NCBI GenBank assembly: GCA_037367405.1
Contig: JAZKJV010010753.1
Span: forward strand, 744,001-808,000
Source of the DNA: Ottelia alismoides
Lineage: Eukaryota; Streptophyta; Magnoliopsida; Alismatales; Hydrocharitaceae
Direction of reading: 5' to 3'
Length of the DNA: 64,000 nucleotides
The notes under the pieces are model-generated. The model was not told where the DNA came from. It ran no database searches and saw nothing but the letters and a program-made list of their open reading frames with translations. Shown here in pieces: positions 12,993 to 25,544 of this stretch. Within the stretch, counting starts at the first letter, position 1. Each line of letters begins with the position of its first letter. The translations under genes and the position numbers were made by a program.

Positions 12993-15900
12993 TTTCAAGA
13001 ACTGCAAAAGTTTCATCTTAATTTAGTCAAACTAATGTTGAAATATATTCGTTCGTTGTAGGTTGGCAATTAAGGGTTGATCAAAAACACTATTTAATTA
13101 ATTTGTCAACTAAAATGAGCGGTAAATTTTTTTTACTTGGTAAGTTCCAAGGTCAAATTTTGGGAGGCAACTATCTCCTTAGATTGATTTTTAGTCGATC
13201 TTGAAGTCAGGTCTTCAAAGAAGTATTTTTTTATATATTGTTTTACGCAAATAATCAATAAGATGCAATTATGGAAAAGTTAAGGGACTAAATTACAAAT
13301 TTCGATCAAATGAATTCCAAAAATCCTCAAACTTGGCCAGAATATTAAAGATGATGAAATTGGCTACTTCATTTTTTGGAATTTTTGTTTGCAGTACGAA
13401 TATTTTATAATTAAATGAATGCGAAAAATACAATTTTCAATAATTAATTATAATAAATATTAAATCTACTTATTTTCAGGAAATAAAATTATTTTATATG
13501 TATCACTAGGTAATATATCTCAAAAAAATCATAGACCATAAAAATGTTATATTTAATACATATTAAAAATTAATTAATAAAATGCATAAAATTATTTTAT
13601 AGAGAAAAATATGCATGCAAATGTATTCGTTTTTGGGATATTGTAATAAACAATTAATTCTACAATTCTTGAATTTTTGGTAATTTTTCTAGTGATGGTT
13701 AATTTATTATGAAATTATAAGCATAAGTTGGGTAAAATACACAATTTTATACAAGAATAATATTAATTAAGTAACCACAGAGAATAAAAATACCACAAGC
13801 ATGCCACAATCTAAGGAATTAATTGAAGAATAGAATGTTATTTTTCTAATAATTTAATAATGCTATTATAATGTTCAAATAGAAGGGGAAAGACTTGAAT
13901 ATATTTACAATTTCAATAAATAAAAAAATGCAGAGAGAGGGACAAAATGAAATTACCAAGACCCTCTAGGAGGCTATTGCAAAATTTCTAGAGGGGCACG
14001 TGCTCAACACATTCCCTATAGGCGGCAGGGTTCTTTTCCTAAGATCTGAATTTGTAGGGGCTTAACCATAAATTTCCCAAAAGGGCAGATGCTCCTGACG
14101 TAAATGTTTTCATTCTTTTCTCGGGAGGTGGGCCTTCTCGCAAATCGAGGTGACGCGGCATGGGCTGGCGGTCGAGGGCTGGATGGCTGTTGGAGGCACG
14201 GGATGTGCAAAGTGGTCGACCACTATAGACGTGTCTCCAGGGGTGCTGAAGCAGCTGCTTGGGAAAGGAGTGGCGACAACGAGTGGAGGTGTCACTGGCG
14301 GAGATCGAGGTGATGGCTGCAGGAGTGATGCAGCCACATGTTGCGGGCTGGTAGACAACACAGGCAACTGGAGCTTGCTGACCATACAAGGTAGCTGGCG
14401 GCTAGACTCGGTGGTTGTGCGATCAAACTCACAGTCGTAGGTGGAAGGTGGAGAACTCCTGAAGGGTGGTGCGAGCAACGATGATAATGATCGAGCGAAG
14501 GGGGCGAAGGACTCACTGGTGCACTGCTATAGAGGCGATCCCGTGGTGGTGCACGTGTAGGAACAAAAGCAGAGGTTAATGGTGAAGTTGGTTGCAATTT
14601 GGAAAACATGGGAAACAAGAGAAAACATAGGAAAAAGGAAAAAGAAGGAGAAAGAGGATAGTCACATGGGGTTGAACAGGAACAAAGGTCCTCTTACTAG
14701 GTTCTCACCTCAACTGCGGGCAGAGCGCAGAGAAGCTAGGTCGATCTTTCCTGGAGGTTTTGTCTTCTCATTTTCCTGCGAGGAAGTCCAGTGATGGTGT
14801 TGGCCCATGTCACCGACTTAAAAAGGGGGTCGGAAAAAGGATAATGGTAGAGAGCAGGAGAGTCGACGACTGGTAGGTCGTTGGGAGGCGGAGGTTGCGG
14901 AGCGGGTTGGAGAGGATAGTAGGGAGTTGGTGTAGAAGGAGGAGTTTGACCAAAGGGGGAGAAGATGGTTGGGGAGTTGGTCCACACGTGCAAGGCATGT
15001 GAGTTTTTTATTACTTATTTATTTATTTAATTTTTTATAAAATAAAATAAAAAGACTCAAAAAATGAGTGACACGTGGTGGCTACAGGAGCTGCCATGTG
15101 TTAACTCCATAAAATTCAAAAAAAGATAAAGATAAATTAGAAAGAAATAGCAAATGACCTCAGATCGAAAAGTGCTCAACATGAAACTTGCTCGTCTTGA
15201 TGAGATATACAACTTTCATGAAGGGACCAACAACAAAAGAGGTCATCTGTGTAAAATGAAATTTTTGGGGTACTCTATGTACATAAAATACATTGATTTA
15301 TGGGTTGTGTATTTTTTGTGATTTTTAATTAAGAGAAAACATCGAGAAAACAATGATAAAACCAAATATAATTTACATAATAATATATTTTTTGGATTTT
15401 TAGTAAATAAGAAAACAGAGAAATGAAATAAAGTTGAAAAAGTGAGATATTTGTACAGATTTACAAGGGATACTCGGAGTCGATCAGTTTCTTTGATTTC
15501 AATCTTATTTTGGATTTTAATTTTTGTGTATTTTTTAAAACATTCATCAAAAAATATATCTGAAAAAGAAATAAGAGAAAAAGTGTTAATTATGTCCATA
15601 AATTAATAAGTTAAAATCAGGTAAAACATAAATTGCGCAAAAAAGGCCCAAAACCCAACTTTCACATACGAGCTCCGATTTTTATGAAATCGATCTTGTT
15701 TTGAAGTTCTTTGAATATGTATGACTTTAAAAGTGAGTAGACCTAAATCGGATATTGTATAAGGAAGATATACATGTTTAGTTTGCCTATTCTAAAATTT
15801 GGGTTTTGTCTCACGGGCCAATTATTTGAGTTAGTAATTTTTTGTAATTTTGCTTTAATCTTATTAGTAATATGAACACAATGAGGTAGTTTGATGTCAA

Positions 15901-16108
15901 TAGGAGTTAGCATGAATTAGTTAAAAATGCATGAAGTTGGATGAAAAATGTCAAGATGATTTTAAATGCAATTATGCATGTTAAAATGTAGATATTAATT
16001 CTAGGTACAAGAATGGTAAAAATACAGATTAAATTATGAAATGTAGCTAATTACTCAGGAACAAAGCTCTATTTTTATCTTCTAGTGTGATGAGTCACGG
16101 ATTCATCA
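12993..16108 (-). repeat. Long hairpin-ended LTR of gypsy B
   Basis: Right end is the terminal hairpin TGATGAGT-CACGG-ATTCATCA (16088-16108), which is the LTR 5' end on the minus strand. It contains a GC-rich block (13970-14990), an ACGTGG...CCATGTG inverted motif near 15070-15100 and AT-rich arms. The stretch 15640-16050 is the reverse complement of 16960-17400 in the facing LTR. The left edge next to the primer site is uncertain by about 10 bp. Open frames in the GC-rich block (14016-14993, both strands) are mutually overlapping and not credible genes. Confidence 0.7.
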
Positions 16109-16925
16109 TGCACTAACTTTAGGTAAAAGCAGTGGAGCTAGCCAAAAAGAAAAGAAAGAAATAAATCAAGAAAATGTCTATCCTTGCAGTCAAATTCAAA
16201 AGAGCTTCTACCAATGGTGAGCATTCCCAACCATTTTCAAAAGTGTCCACTTAGACCAAATGCTATTAGGACCAAGGAGTCGGGCTTGCACCATAAAATG
16301 GCTCTACATCGTATAGTGACACAAGTCTAGGTGTTTATGGTATCTTAAATACTCAAAAGAGACACACCTCGATGTAATCCTAGAAAAACAGTCGTAGACG
16401 ACTCTAAATTCTCTTGACGGACACATTAATCAATAAATAAAAATATACAAGTGTTGAGTAATTATGCACTCGAGAGGCCCCTTGTTCCAATGCGAGGGGG
16501 AGAAAAATATACATAATCCTATCACATCCATCATCTGGCCGTCCATCTGCACTTTCGAGTCTGACAAACTAAGGAGGCGGTGTATTAAATGAAAGAACTG
16601 ACTTATTCCCATAGTGTTGAGGATTATTTATAGAGGAGAGTTTCTTGGACTGGGACATTGGGTGATATCTTGACTTGACTCTCATGAATGCAGTACACTA
16701 AAAGTCACATTCTTATATTTTATTTACAAAGAGAGAGTCTGAAAAATAGAAAAGTTGGATTCCTTTTGATTAAAACATGGTTTAGCCCAGCATTTTAGGT
16801 TTACTCAAATTAAGTGTCTTCAATGAATTGAGTCTTGAAACTTTACATGCACAGTCAGAGATTTATCCAACAAAGTCATTCATTCATTGATGCTCAGGGA
16901 TGAGCATGGTTTAAATATAGGGGTA
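16109..16925. other. Non-coding spacer between facing LTRs
   Basis: No gene. Around 16470-16520 (GCGAGGGGGAGAAAAATATA) it loosely resembles the 3' untranslated region of element 1 near 32140, so it may be an old minus-strand internal fragment of the same family into which both LTRs inserted. This is weak. Confidence 0.35.
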
Positions 16926-19825
16926 TGATGAATCTCGTATTCATCATGTTAAAATTGGTCATAGGCTATGTTATACAAAATCCATATGCATTTAATAATT
17001 CATAGAGCATCATTAACATTCATATATGTGTAAATAATATTCACATTTCATCATGCATAATTCCATAATGTGTAAATTGGCCTAGAAAGATGCTAACTTC
17101 TCATATTTTTGATTATTTCATCCTAACTCCGATTGACCTAAAACCACCTCCATTGTATTGATATTACTAATAAGAACAAATAAACAATACAAAAAATTGC
17201 TAACTCAAATAATTGTCAAATAAACCCAATTCCTATTTCATATCTGACATACTAAAATGCACATTTTCCTCATACAATGTGCAATTTAGGTCTACTCACT
17301 TTTCAACTACTTCATTTTCAAATACCTTCAAAACAAGATCAATTTCATAAAATTCGTAGCTCATATGAATGTTGGGTTTTGGGCCTCTTTTGCGCATTTT
17401 GTCTTTTTACGACTTTTGACTTGAGTTTTTATGTACATAACTAACTTTTCTAATTTTATCCCTTCATCATTTGTGTTCTTGGATGAAAGTTTTATTAAGG
17501 GCATAAAAATCCAAATCTAGATCAAGACTGAAATCAAAGAATCTGACTGTGTCCAAGTAACCTTTGTGAGTCCAATTAAAATTCATGTGTTTCATACTTC
17601 TATTTATTTTCCTATTTTTTTATTTATTAAAACTAAAAAATTAGATTAATGTGTAATTAAGTTTCTTGTATTTTATTGTATTTTCTCTATAATTTACTTC
17701 TAAAACCACCAAAAAATTATAGAACTCTAAAAAGTCTGTTTTCTATACACATGGAGAACCACCAAATACCACTTGGCACAGTTGACCTCTTTTGCTCTCA
17801 GTCCCTTCATGAAAGTTGTAGATCTCGTCGAGACAAACAACTTTTATGAAGGAAATCTTTCGATCTGAGGACTTAGTCTATTTCTTTTATAAATTTTCTT
17901 CCTCTTTATATTTTGAAAATTTTTTACGGTGATACGTGGTAGCCCCTGGGAATGCCACGTGTCACCCCTCATTCTCTCTCCTACCGCCCACCCCTGGTCA
18001 CGTGCCAAGCACATGACTAGCTTCCTCCAGCCATTCCTCTCTGCAACCGTTCCACTGTCGCTCCTCCTCTCATAACGCTGCCATCACTCCACCTTTCTCC
18101 TCGCACGTAACGACCGCGAGTGCGTACATCACCCTCGAGAACCTCTGCATTGCACGCCCTCGAGCTTCACCGACGATCACCTTCATCGTCTATGTCAAGC
18201 TTCGCTGACGATCGCATTCATCACATCGAGAATGATGTGCCACCAATAACTGCCTGCTGCATTTTCTCTCTGCCCCACCGACCCTGTTCACCACCGACCA
18301 TCCGCTGCGTCCGCTGCAACCCTCAGCTGTGTGTCAACGGAGTCACAGTTCCACCTCAATCATGCTCCGAAACCATCACCATCGAGCACCGTTGCCTTCC
18401 GCTCTGTAACCCCAGAACGCCACCACCTCTCGCAATCATAGATGTCAGGTCAGGCAAGAGACTTTCATATGACGGTTGCAATCCCTCTACGTTACCGTCT
18501 TCGAAGCAGGTATCCACATCTAAAGGCTCAGGTATCCGAGCCTCGCATAACGTGCCATGTGGAGGCTCGAATCCGCACCTCAGCCTCCGCCCCCAAGCCT
18601 CTGCTTCGGTGCCTGAGCTTCCTGGTATGTTAGCCGAGCTTCCGTAGTGCACGTGCCTAGCACGTACGACCTTGGAGAAATTGCACCAGGCACCTTTAAG
18701 TTTCAAAAAATCGTAAGAAGCCAGCCGGCTGATGTCATTGTCACATTGTGACTTTGGATAATTTGCATACATGCCCTCACGACTTTAGATAATTGCAGAT
18801 ATACCCCTTCCCTTGGGTATTTTCCAGAAAGTCCCCTCTGATTTCTTGATTTTATAGATAAGTCCCTCTAGGGACCACTTTGAAAGAAAAACACATACTT
18901 TATTTACATTTTAGCTCCTCCAATTTATTTGAGCATAACTTTCTCATGCGAACTAAGTTTTTAATGCACAATATATCATTTCAAAGATTATTCCATGCTA
19001 TTTAATATTTATATCTTATGAACATATCTAAGGCTGATTACTGATGATTAATATTGTTTAAATCTCTTAAATTTGTGCAAGTTTGATTAATTATTTATGT
19101 GTGCAACTTTATTGAGAAAAGCTGATCTAACCTGCAGGGATCCATTTGAGAAGATTTAATTTGATTTATTATCAATTGATAATTGAACTTTTTAATAAAT
19201 GGATTAATCTTTGTAGGGTATAAACGAGGTAAAATAATCAATTTCCTTGGTACTTTATTTGAGGACTCTTAAGTTTATCAATGTCCTAACTATCGAATAT
19301 TATTATCAAGGAATTCGATCTGTTGTTAAGACTCGCGGTTCCCTTGATATTTGATATGATTAAAGCATGTTATTTTTAATGAGTGATGTACAGGGGAATA
19401 AGGGGCCAGAGTGTCGTGAGAAATTCTTGCAGGATAAAGCTTTGATTCATTGATATTTTTTACCCACATCTGAAATATTTATTGATATATATTTCTGGAT
19501 TTGATATCTTTTAATCTGTGATTTAATTTTGAGGATATTGATTATTATTTAGAGTAAAAATCCTAATCTCGGATCATGTGCTGAATTATTCTCTCTTATA
19601 TTTTCCATTTATTTTTAACATAGAAATTAACTTAGTAAATTAATTAATTATTTTAAATTAATTTAAGACTACACAACAAAAAAATCATTCCCTGTGTTCG
19701 ACTTTGGTATACTTTCCAAGTAAGAATTCTCCAAAATATTCAAAGATTGTGGTTTTTGACTGACCAAAGATCGTCTACTATACTACAATTCCTTATTATT
19801 AAAGAGGCGATTTCCTATCTCATCA
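16926..19825 (+). repeat. Plus-strand long LTR, probably solo
   Basis: Starts with the terminal hairpin TGATGAAT-CTCGT-ATTCATCA and ends GATTTCCTATCTCATCA, like the element 1 LTR end (GATTTCTCGGTCATCA). Near 19690 it keeps TGTTCGACTTTGGTATACTT, the counterpart of the TGAGTTCGACCCTGG...TATACC block in element 1. No primer site follows, so it is probably solo, but the flanking pentamers (GGGTA and ATCTA) do not form a clear target duplication. A 175-codon open frame at 18120-18647 lies in its GC-rich block and I do not consider it a gene. Confidence 0.7.
17930..18020 (+). promoter_or_regulatory. CACGTG-containing inverted motif in the LTR
   Basis: GATACGTGGTAGCCCCTGGG is followed by AATGCCACGTGTCACC, an inverted pair of G-box-like ACGTG cores; another CACGTG sits near 18000. 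The position, just upstream of the GC-rich block, matches the palindrome of element 3 (60238-60269). Confidence 0.45.
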
Positions 19826-20838
19826 ATCTACACTCAGACATATCGATAGGATAGTGCTCAAATCTCTAGGTTTATACCTATGATGCATGTACCATTATTT
19901 ACCATTTTAAGAGTATGAACTGAGGATTATCTATTGCTCCAATTAAAGCATGGACTCCCCACCATCGTATTAGATATCCCCAAGTATGTAGCAGAACCCT
20001 AACTGCTCATATGTTGGATAACAATGCACACCTCCAACATTCACTACTTGGAGTATCGAACAAACTAATAGTTTATTTTACTGATTAGAATAAGACCTTA
20101 GTTATGTGTATGCTTAGGTCAATGTTCGTTTGGAGAATAAGCACTAGACTAAGGGGTCAATTCCTCGTTCAATGTGGTTCCAAAGAATACAGCTACTCCC
20201 ATTCACATCCAATTATTTCACCTTAACTACCATTATTCCTATCTTTATTCCACCTTAACTACCCTTATTCCACCTTATTCTTCTTATTCCAATCTTTCCA
20301 GCCAAATAAAGAATAGACCCATATTCCACCTTATTCCCCTTATTCATTTCTTTCCAGCCAAATAGATAATAAATCTTTATTCCACTTATTCCTCATTGTT
20401 ATTCTTGCTTATTGAAAAATCAAATGCCCCCTCAAGGTGGAGGTGTTTTGGTACTCGTAGAATTGATATTACCTTGTCGGACTAGATAGTAGTTGAGAGG
20501 AGAAAGATAAAGGAAAAGTTGTGTGTTGTCATCTTGATGGGGTGGGGGGACACATCTTAGACCGACCTTGCAACAAGATATTCTCAGCCATATTTGAGTA
20601 TTTCTCGACCACTTATCTCTCTAGATCATGTGTTACAAAAATATAAGACGTACTGTGTGCAACTTAGTGAACTAAATGATAAATATGACACTAGCTAAAT
20701 AGCCAAGACTTTACAACATTTGCATTAGTGTGTCAATTTAGGTGTGTTGTGTTCTGATTTATGTTGTTTGTAGTGTCCATGTGTGATCTCCAAAAGTGTT
20801 ATTCTCAACTTCCTTGTCTCGTCTTTTTGTGAATACGA
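19826..20838. other. Unassigned flanking DNA
   Basis: No gene recognised. It contains a MITE-like block at 20152-20431; the rest (19826-20151, 20432-20838) shows nothing I can name. Confidence 0.35.
20152..20431. mobile_element. Possible MITE with TTCC/TTATTCC repeats
   Basis: Left end AGGGGTCAATTCCTCGTTCAAT and the reverse complement of the right end (GGGGGCATTTGATTTTTCAAT) agree at about 15 of 21 positions. The interior is made of repeats around CCACCTTATTCC and TTTCCAGCCAAATA. This resembles plant MITEs with GGGGCATTTG-type ends and GGAATRR interiors. A target duplication is not clear (CTAA against CTCA). Confidence 0.4.
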
Positions 20839-23140
20839 TGGGTAGGATTGGAGGTGGATTTTTAGATCCCGCGCATCACAGAAGCGTGTGGATCGTATCA
20901 TATTCGATCGAATTAAAGGATTCATCATACAAATCAAGATAATAATAAAACTGAAAAATAAAACTAAAGATGGAATCACATAGATTAGGAATAACTCCCA
21001 CTCTTTTTCATTAATACATATGAGTAAGGAATTACCATTGAAGCATCGATCTTGTTGTATCTAAAGCAAGAGACCTCCTATCCAAATCCTATCCAATAAA
21101 GACAACATTTGTAGGCACGGAGATGAATCACGTATCTCCCACAATCCAGAAATGAGCCAACTTCCTCGTCCACCTTGGGCCAAGGGACGACCACAACTTG
21201 AGAGGTGGAGGAGATGTCCATGGAGAGAGGGACGTCTGATGAGAGAAAGAGAGAGAGAGTGTGTTATTGCTTGAATTAACTTTTGGGAGCATGCCTTGCA
21301 TCTCTTTATGTATGAATTTGGACCGTTAGCATGACAATCCTTGTTGCAAAATCAATAGCCAAGATTGAAGGAGCTCAAACCAATTTTATGATTAAATAAG
21401 CTATCAACAACCTTTAGGATTAAAAATAATAACTAATTATTAGTTAAATTAATCCTTTAAAATAAGCAATAGGATAATTAGGATAATATCGAAAGAAAGA
21501 GAGAGACAATTCTCTCTAAATATGGCAGATGTCCAACATGGTCGATCCCACCATGGACGTCTACTCTATTTAGAGTAGAATTATCATCTTTTTTATTTCT
21601 TTTAATTACATTTGATTTTAGCTCTAATTAATTATCGACTTTCTTATTTTAAATAAATAATTTGTAACATTTATAAATCATACCATTGATTAGAATGAAT
21701 CATAGTCATCGGTCCAAAATTTGAATGTTATCCAATTTACATTTATATTGGAATTTGATTCCAACATACATATATAATATAATTTGTGAATATAATTCTC
21801 AAAACTAAGTCACAAAAATAATGTGTATCAACACTATTGCATAAAATTATTACAGATCACTATCCACATTAGTTTTATTCTGTATAATTTAATCCAGTTT
21901 AACTTCTCACTTATTCTTCTAATTGGAATATATTTCTTTTGGAACAATCCATGAACTCTTTCATGAATAGTGCGCCTTCTTTGCGAATACTTGAAGATAG
22001 GGTTAAGGTAATTGTATTATCTATGTATAGTGACGTGGAAATTGAGATACAATCATATATCCGGATCTAAGAAACCGATCAGTGTTGTCTGATCAAATTT
22101 CATAATGTATTCTATCTTTTAAACACAACTGAATCCACTTTAGACTGTTTCCAACATTTGGACCAAGATAGAATAATTAATTCACCTATAGGTGTCATTA
22201 AAATCCAAACCTGTTTCATCAATCCCTTTAAATGGAAGCATTATGGTATACAATTATTTAACGAGTATTCCTAAATAAATGTACACCCTGCATACTAGAA
22301 GACCATGATTAAACCTGAAGTTCTGATCTCATTTGAATGGTCTTCTTCGGAGTTTTATCATCAAGTTTCTCATTTGATCATTAAGAGTTTGTATAAATCA
22401 TATACTTTCCAGAAGCATGTATCATACCTACAAATCATGTCTTCTTTCCGAAATCAGACCACCGTCGATGGAATTTGGTTTATACCAATATCTCATGAGT
22501 GAGCTCATGTCTTTTGTTTCAATAGTGAACATGTATGATTCCTTTGAGAGATCGTATTACTCATGTGCCCTTATATGCACATCAACGCACCGATATATAG
22601 AACTTGATCATGTCATCAACCTAATGGTCTGTCAAATGAACATACTCAAATATCTAGCAATACATCTATATCTAGTTAGAGGATGCACACCTCTATCATG
22701 TCAACATATGACATATGACTTTGTTATCTCGATTTCACTAAGTCAACTCTTTGACTTAGCTCATCCAACACCTCTGAATCTCTATTTCTATGCAAAGGAA
22801 TTGCATCAAGAGGTCGTTGAATGCCAGCCTTTGGAGAAAGGATTTCCATCTCCTACTTATGTTGGAGATCCTTTCTTGATAATCATTAATGGTGCAGTTG
22901 AGTTTTCAATCTAACTCTTTACATATTCCGCTCAGCACCAACCTCTATGATCCAACAATTGAATCAACAACAGTATGATCTCAAGATGGCCAAGGTACAT
23001 AACCCAGTTTGTACAAAGGGATCCAATAAGTGCATGCATATTATAAACACAGAAAGGGAGTGAAAATCTCTAATTTTTTATTGATATTTACAATAACATT
23101 TATTTCATAAATGATTCGTTAGGGTCTCACATGTCTAACA
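20839..23140 (-). repeat. 3' LTR of copia C
   Basis: Bounded by TGGGTAGGATTGG on the left (plus strand) and ...CATGTCTAACA on the right, giving 2,302 bp. It keeps the GA tract and TATA-like positions of the copia A LTR. Open frames at 22305-22914 are antisense to the LTR and not credible genes. Confidence 0.75.
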
Positions 23141-24610
23141 ATATCCCAATAACCTTCAAAACCTTTCAGGTACAATCTTTAAACCCATACTCATTACATG
23201 CTTGTCAAAAACCTTTTGGAGTAAAGGTTTGGTAAGGGGATCAACAATGTTGTCGTCAGGGGCTACCTTGGCAATGACAATGTCACCACATTTATATATC
23301 TCACGAATGATGTGATATTTCCTCTCCATATGCTTGCTCTTTTGTTGCCATTTGTGTTCCTTTGCCTGAGCAATGGCTCCTGTGTTATTACAGAGTAACG
23401 AGATGGGAGTCTATGAGGAAACTACATCATGCTCCAAGATGAACTTGTGCAACCACACCACCTCTTTTGCAGCATCGCATACAACAATGTACTCGACTTA
23501 GTTGTTGAATCAGTTGCGATGTCCTACTTCTAGCTTCTTCATCTTACATCACCATTGTTTAAAAGCAATAAGAACCCCAAAGTTGACTTTCAGTCATCAA
23601 TATCAGATTGAAAGTCTGTACCTATGTATCCTAAGATATGGAAATCACTATCTCCATAGACCAAGATATAATCCTGTGTTTTTATTAGATATTTTAAGAT
23701 GTTCTTTACTGAGCACCAGTATTGCTCTCCATAATAGAATGGGTAATGACTTATCACTCCCACTCCATAGTAGATGTATGGTCTTGTACATGTCATGGCA
23801 TACATTAGGCTTCCTATAGTTGACGCATAAGGGCATCTAGACATGGCTTTCTTTTCCTCAAAAATTTGAGGAGATATCCCTTTAGATGGTGAATACCACA
23901 TCTTTAGGGAAGGTAGCCTTTCTTGGAGATATCCATTCCAAATCTCTCCAATATCTTCTTAATATACCCATGTTGTGATAGTTCTAAGATCCTCTTTACT
24001 CAGTTTTTGAATAGTTTCAGTCCTAAGATGTAAGATGCTTCTCCAAGATCTTTCATATCAAAGGTATGAGACAACCAGGTTTTAACACTTGTCATCATCT
24101 AGGCATCATTCCTAATGATAAAGATTCCATCTATATAAAGCACAATGAATACAATGGTGTTCCCACTAAGCTTCTTGTACACACAAGGTTCATTCGGATT
24201 CTGAAAAAATCACAACTCTTTATGGTTTCATCAAATATGATGTTCCAGTTACGAGAAGCTTGTATAAGCCCATGGATTGACTTTTTCAACTTGCACACTT
24301 TGCCTTCCTCATTCATGAAATCTTGTGTAGATATTCTCCTCAAAGTATCTAATTAAGGAATGCAGTATTGATGTACATATACTAGATTTCTTAGTCAAAG
24401 TGTGTAGTTCTAGCTATAGTGTCCTGATGTATTTAGGCATGGCCACATGGCAGAATGTCTCATTGTAGTCAATGGATTATCTATGGGTGTATCCCTTGGC
24501 AACAAGTCGTGGCTTGAAAGTCCCTACCTTCTCATCAAGTCCATGATTTCTCTTGAAGATCCATTTACAGCCAATTGATTTTACCCCATTGGGTGGATCA
24601 TCTAGGGTCT
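23141..24610 (-). pseudogene. Copia RT and RNase H remnant
   Basis: Minus-strand translation from about 24590 gives CKWIFKRNHGLDEKVGTFKP (RT start), then KVCKLKKSIHGLIQASRNWN (24343-24131). Next comes IGSLMYAMTCTRPYIYYGVG (23901-23590), the junction leading to RNase H. RNase H follows with KHMERKYHIIREIYKCGDIV and ADP/VDP-LTK-like residues to about 23160. Frames shift several times and stops occur, so it is inactive. Reads are clearer than in copia A, so this copy is probably younger. Confidence 0.88.
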
Positions 24611-24937
24611 TGACGAATCACCAATTCGTCATCTTTATTCATTTATTTTAGCTTAAAATCTCTTCGAAAACACATGTAAATATCATAAATATCATCTTTT
24701 AATAATCTCCGTTATTGTTTAAATATAGTATATTTATCACACTTTTAACCTAAAATAAATAAATAAAGGAAAATAAAGAAAATAAAAAGAGTATATATGA
24801 AGCAAATAAAGAATGATCCTAACCTCAGAAGTAATTCAAGACTTGACCTAATCAATAAGTAATCAAGTAGGGGGAGATAAGGCATGTTGCTTATAAAAAC
24901 TCAGGAAATCAATTCCTATTCATGTACCTACATAGTC
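24611..24937 (+). repeat. 5' end fragment of a long hairpin LTR
   Basis: Begins with the perfect hairpin TGACGAAT-CACCA-ATTCGTCA (24611-24631). The following sequence, including AAGTAGGGGGAGATAAGG (about 24864-24882), matches the start of element 3 (59087 on). It is replaced by the C-rich tract at about 24938. Confidence 0.7.
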
Positions 24938-25520
24938 TCGGCCCCCTCCGCCCCCTTGCTCCCTCGGCCCCGACCCCTGACCCCCGTCTGCCCTGACCCC
25001 CTACGCGCCCTCTGCTCGCTCCGCCCCGACCCCCTGCCCCCCTGCGCACTCTCGGCCCCCTCCGCCCCGACCCCCTGCCCCCTCAGCCCCGCCCCCCGTG
25101 CCCCATCGGCCCTGCGCCTGACCCCCTGCTCCCTGTCAGCCCCCTCCGCCCCGACCCCAGCCCCCCTGTGCCCCCTGCGCCCGAACCCCCTGCTCCCTGC
25201 GCCCCTGAACCACCTCCGCCCCAACCACCTGCAGCCCCCAGCGCCCCTGACCCCTTGCGCTCCCGACCCTTGCCCCCGCCCCCGCACCATCCCACAACGC
25301 TCCATCCCACAACCCACAGCACCCCGCCACATCCCACAGCACCCCCGCACCATCGCACGACCCACAACGCCCCCGCACCATCCCACAGCATCCCGTCCCA
25401 CAGCCCTCGCGCATCCCATAGCCCACATCCCTCTCACAACCCTCCGACCCCTTACGCCCCATCCCACATCCCTCCCGCAACCCTCCCATCCCCACCTTCG
25501 CCCCCGTCCTCCCTCCACGA
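24938..25520. repeat. C-rich minisatellite
   Basis: About 580 bp of strongly strand-biased DNA. The first half is built from degenerate GCCCCCTCCGCCCCGACCCC units, the second from CCGCACCATCCCACAGC units. The minus strand is correspondingly G-rich with many G runs of 4-5. Long open frames appear on both strands only because the tract lacks AT-rich stop codons; I reject them as genes. Confidence 0.85.
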
Positions 25521-25544
25521 ACAATTTCATCGTCACCACATAGC

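Larger units (their letters stand above)
9781..16108 (-). mobile_element. Truncated Ty3/gypsy element, Athila/Tat-like (gypsy B)
   Basis: Read on the minus strand, the order is: LTR (16108 to 12993), tRNA-Asp primer site (12992-12975), leader (12974 to about 11560), gag (about 11500-10740), protease (10736-10209), then a linker ending at the junction with the copia LTR. No RT, RNase H or integrase is present, so the element was cut soon after protease. The LTR belongs to the same long hairpin-ended family seen at 28198, 37441, 42527 and 52481. Confidence 0.75.
20839..24610 (-). mobile_element. Truncated Ty1/copia element (copia C)
   Basis: On the minus strand, RT and RNase H (24600-23150) are followed by a polypurine-like GGTTATTGGGATAT and a 3' LTR (23140-20839) beginning TGTTAGACATGTGAGACCC. 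The element is cut in RT at 24610 by the 5' end of a long hairpin LTR. It is a relative of copia A: large parts of the two LTRs align (for example the ...GTATAACCATGATGCTTCC... block near 1268 and its reverse complement near 22235). Confidence 0.82.

Noticed and set aside
14016..14998. Cluster of open frames on both strands
   Set aside because: GC-rich LTR block of gypsy B; no start context, no domain, mutually overlapping.
18120..18772. Open frames of 175 (plus) and 138 (minus) codons
   Set aside because: They sit in the GC-rich block of an LTR and overlap on opposite strands; no domain is recognisable.
22305..22914. 165-codon plus-strand frame
   Set aside because: Antisense to a copia LTR and not shared with the copia A LTR.
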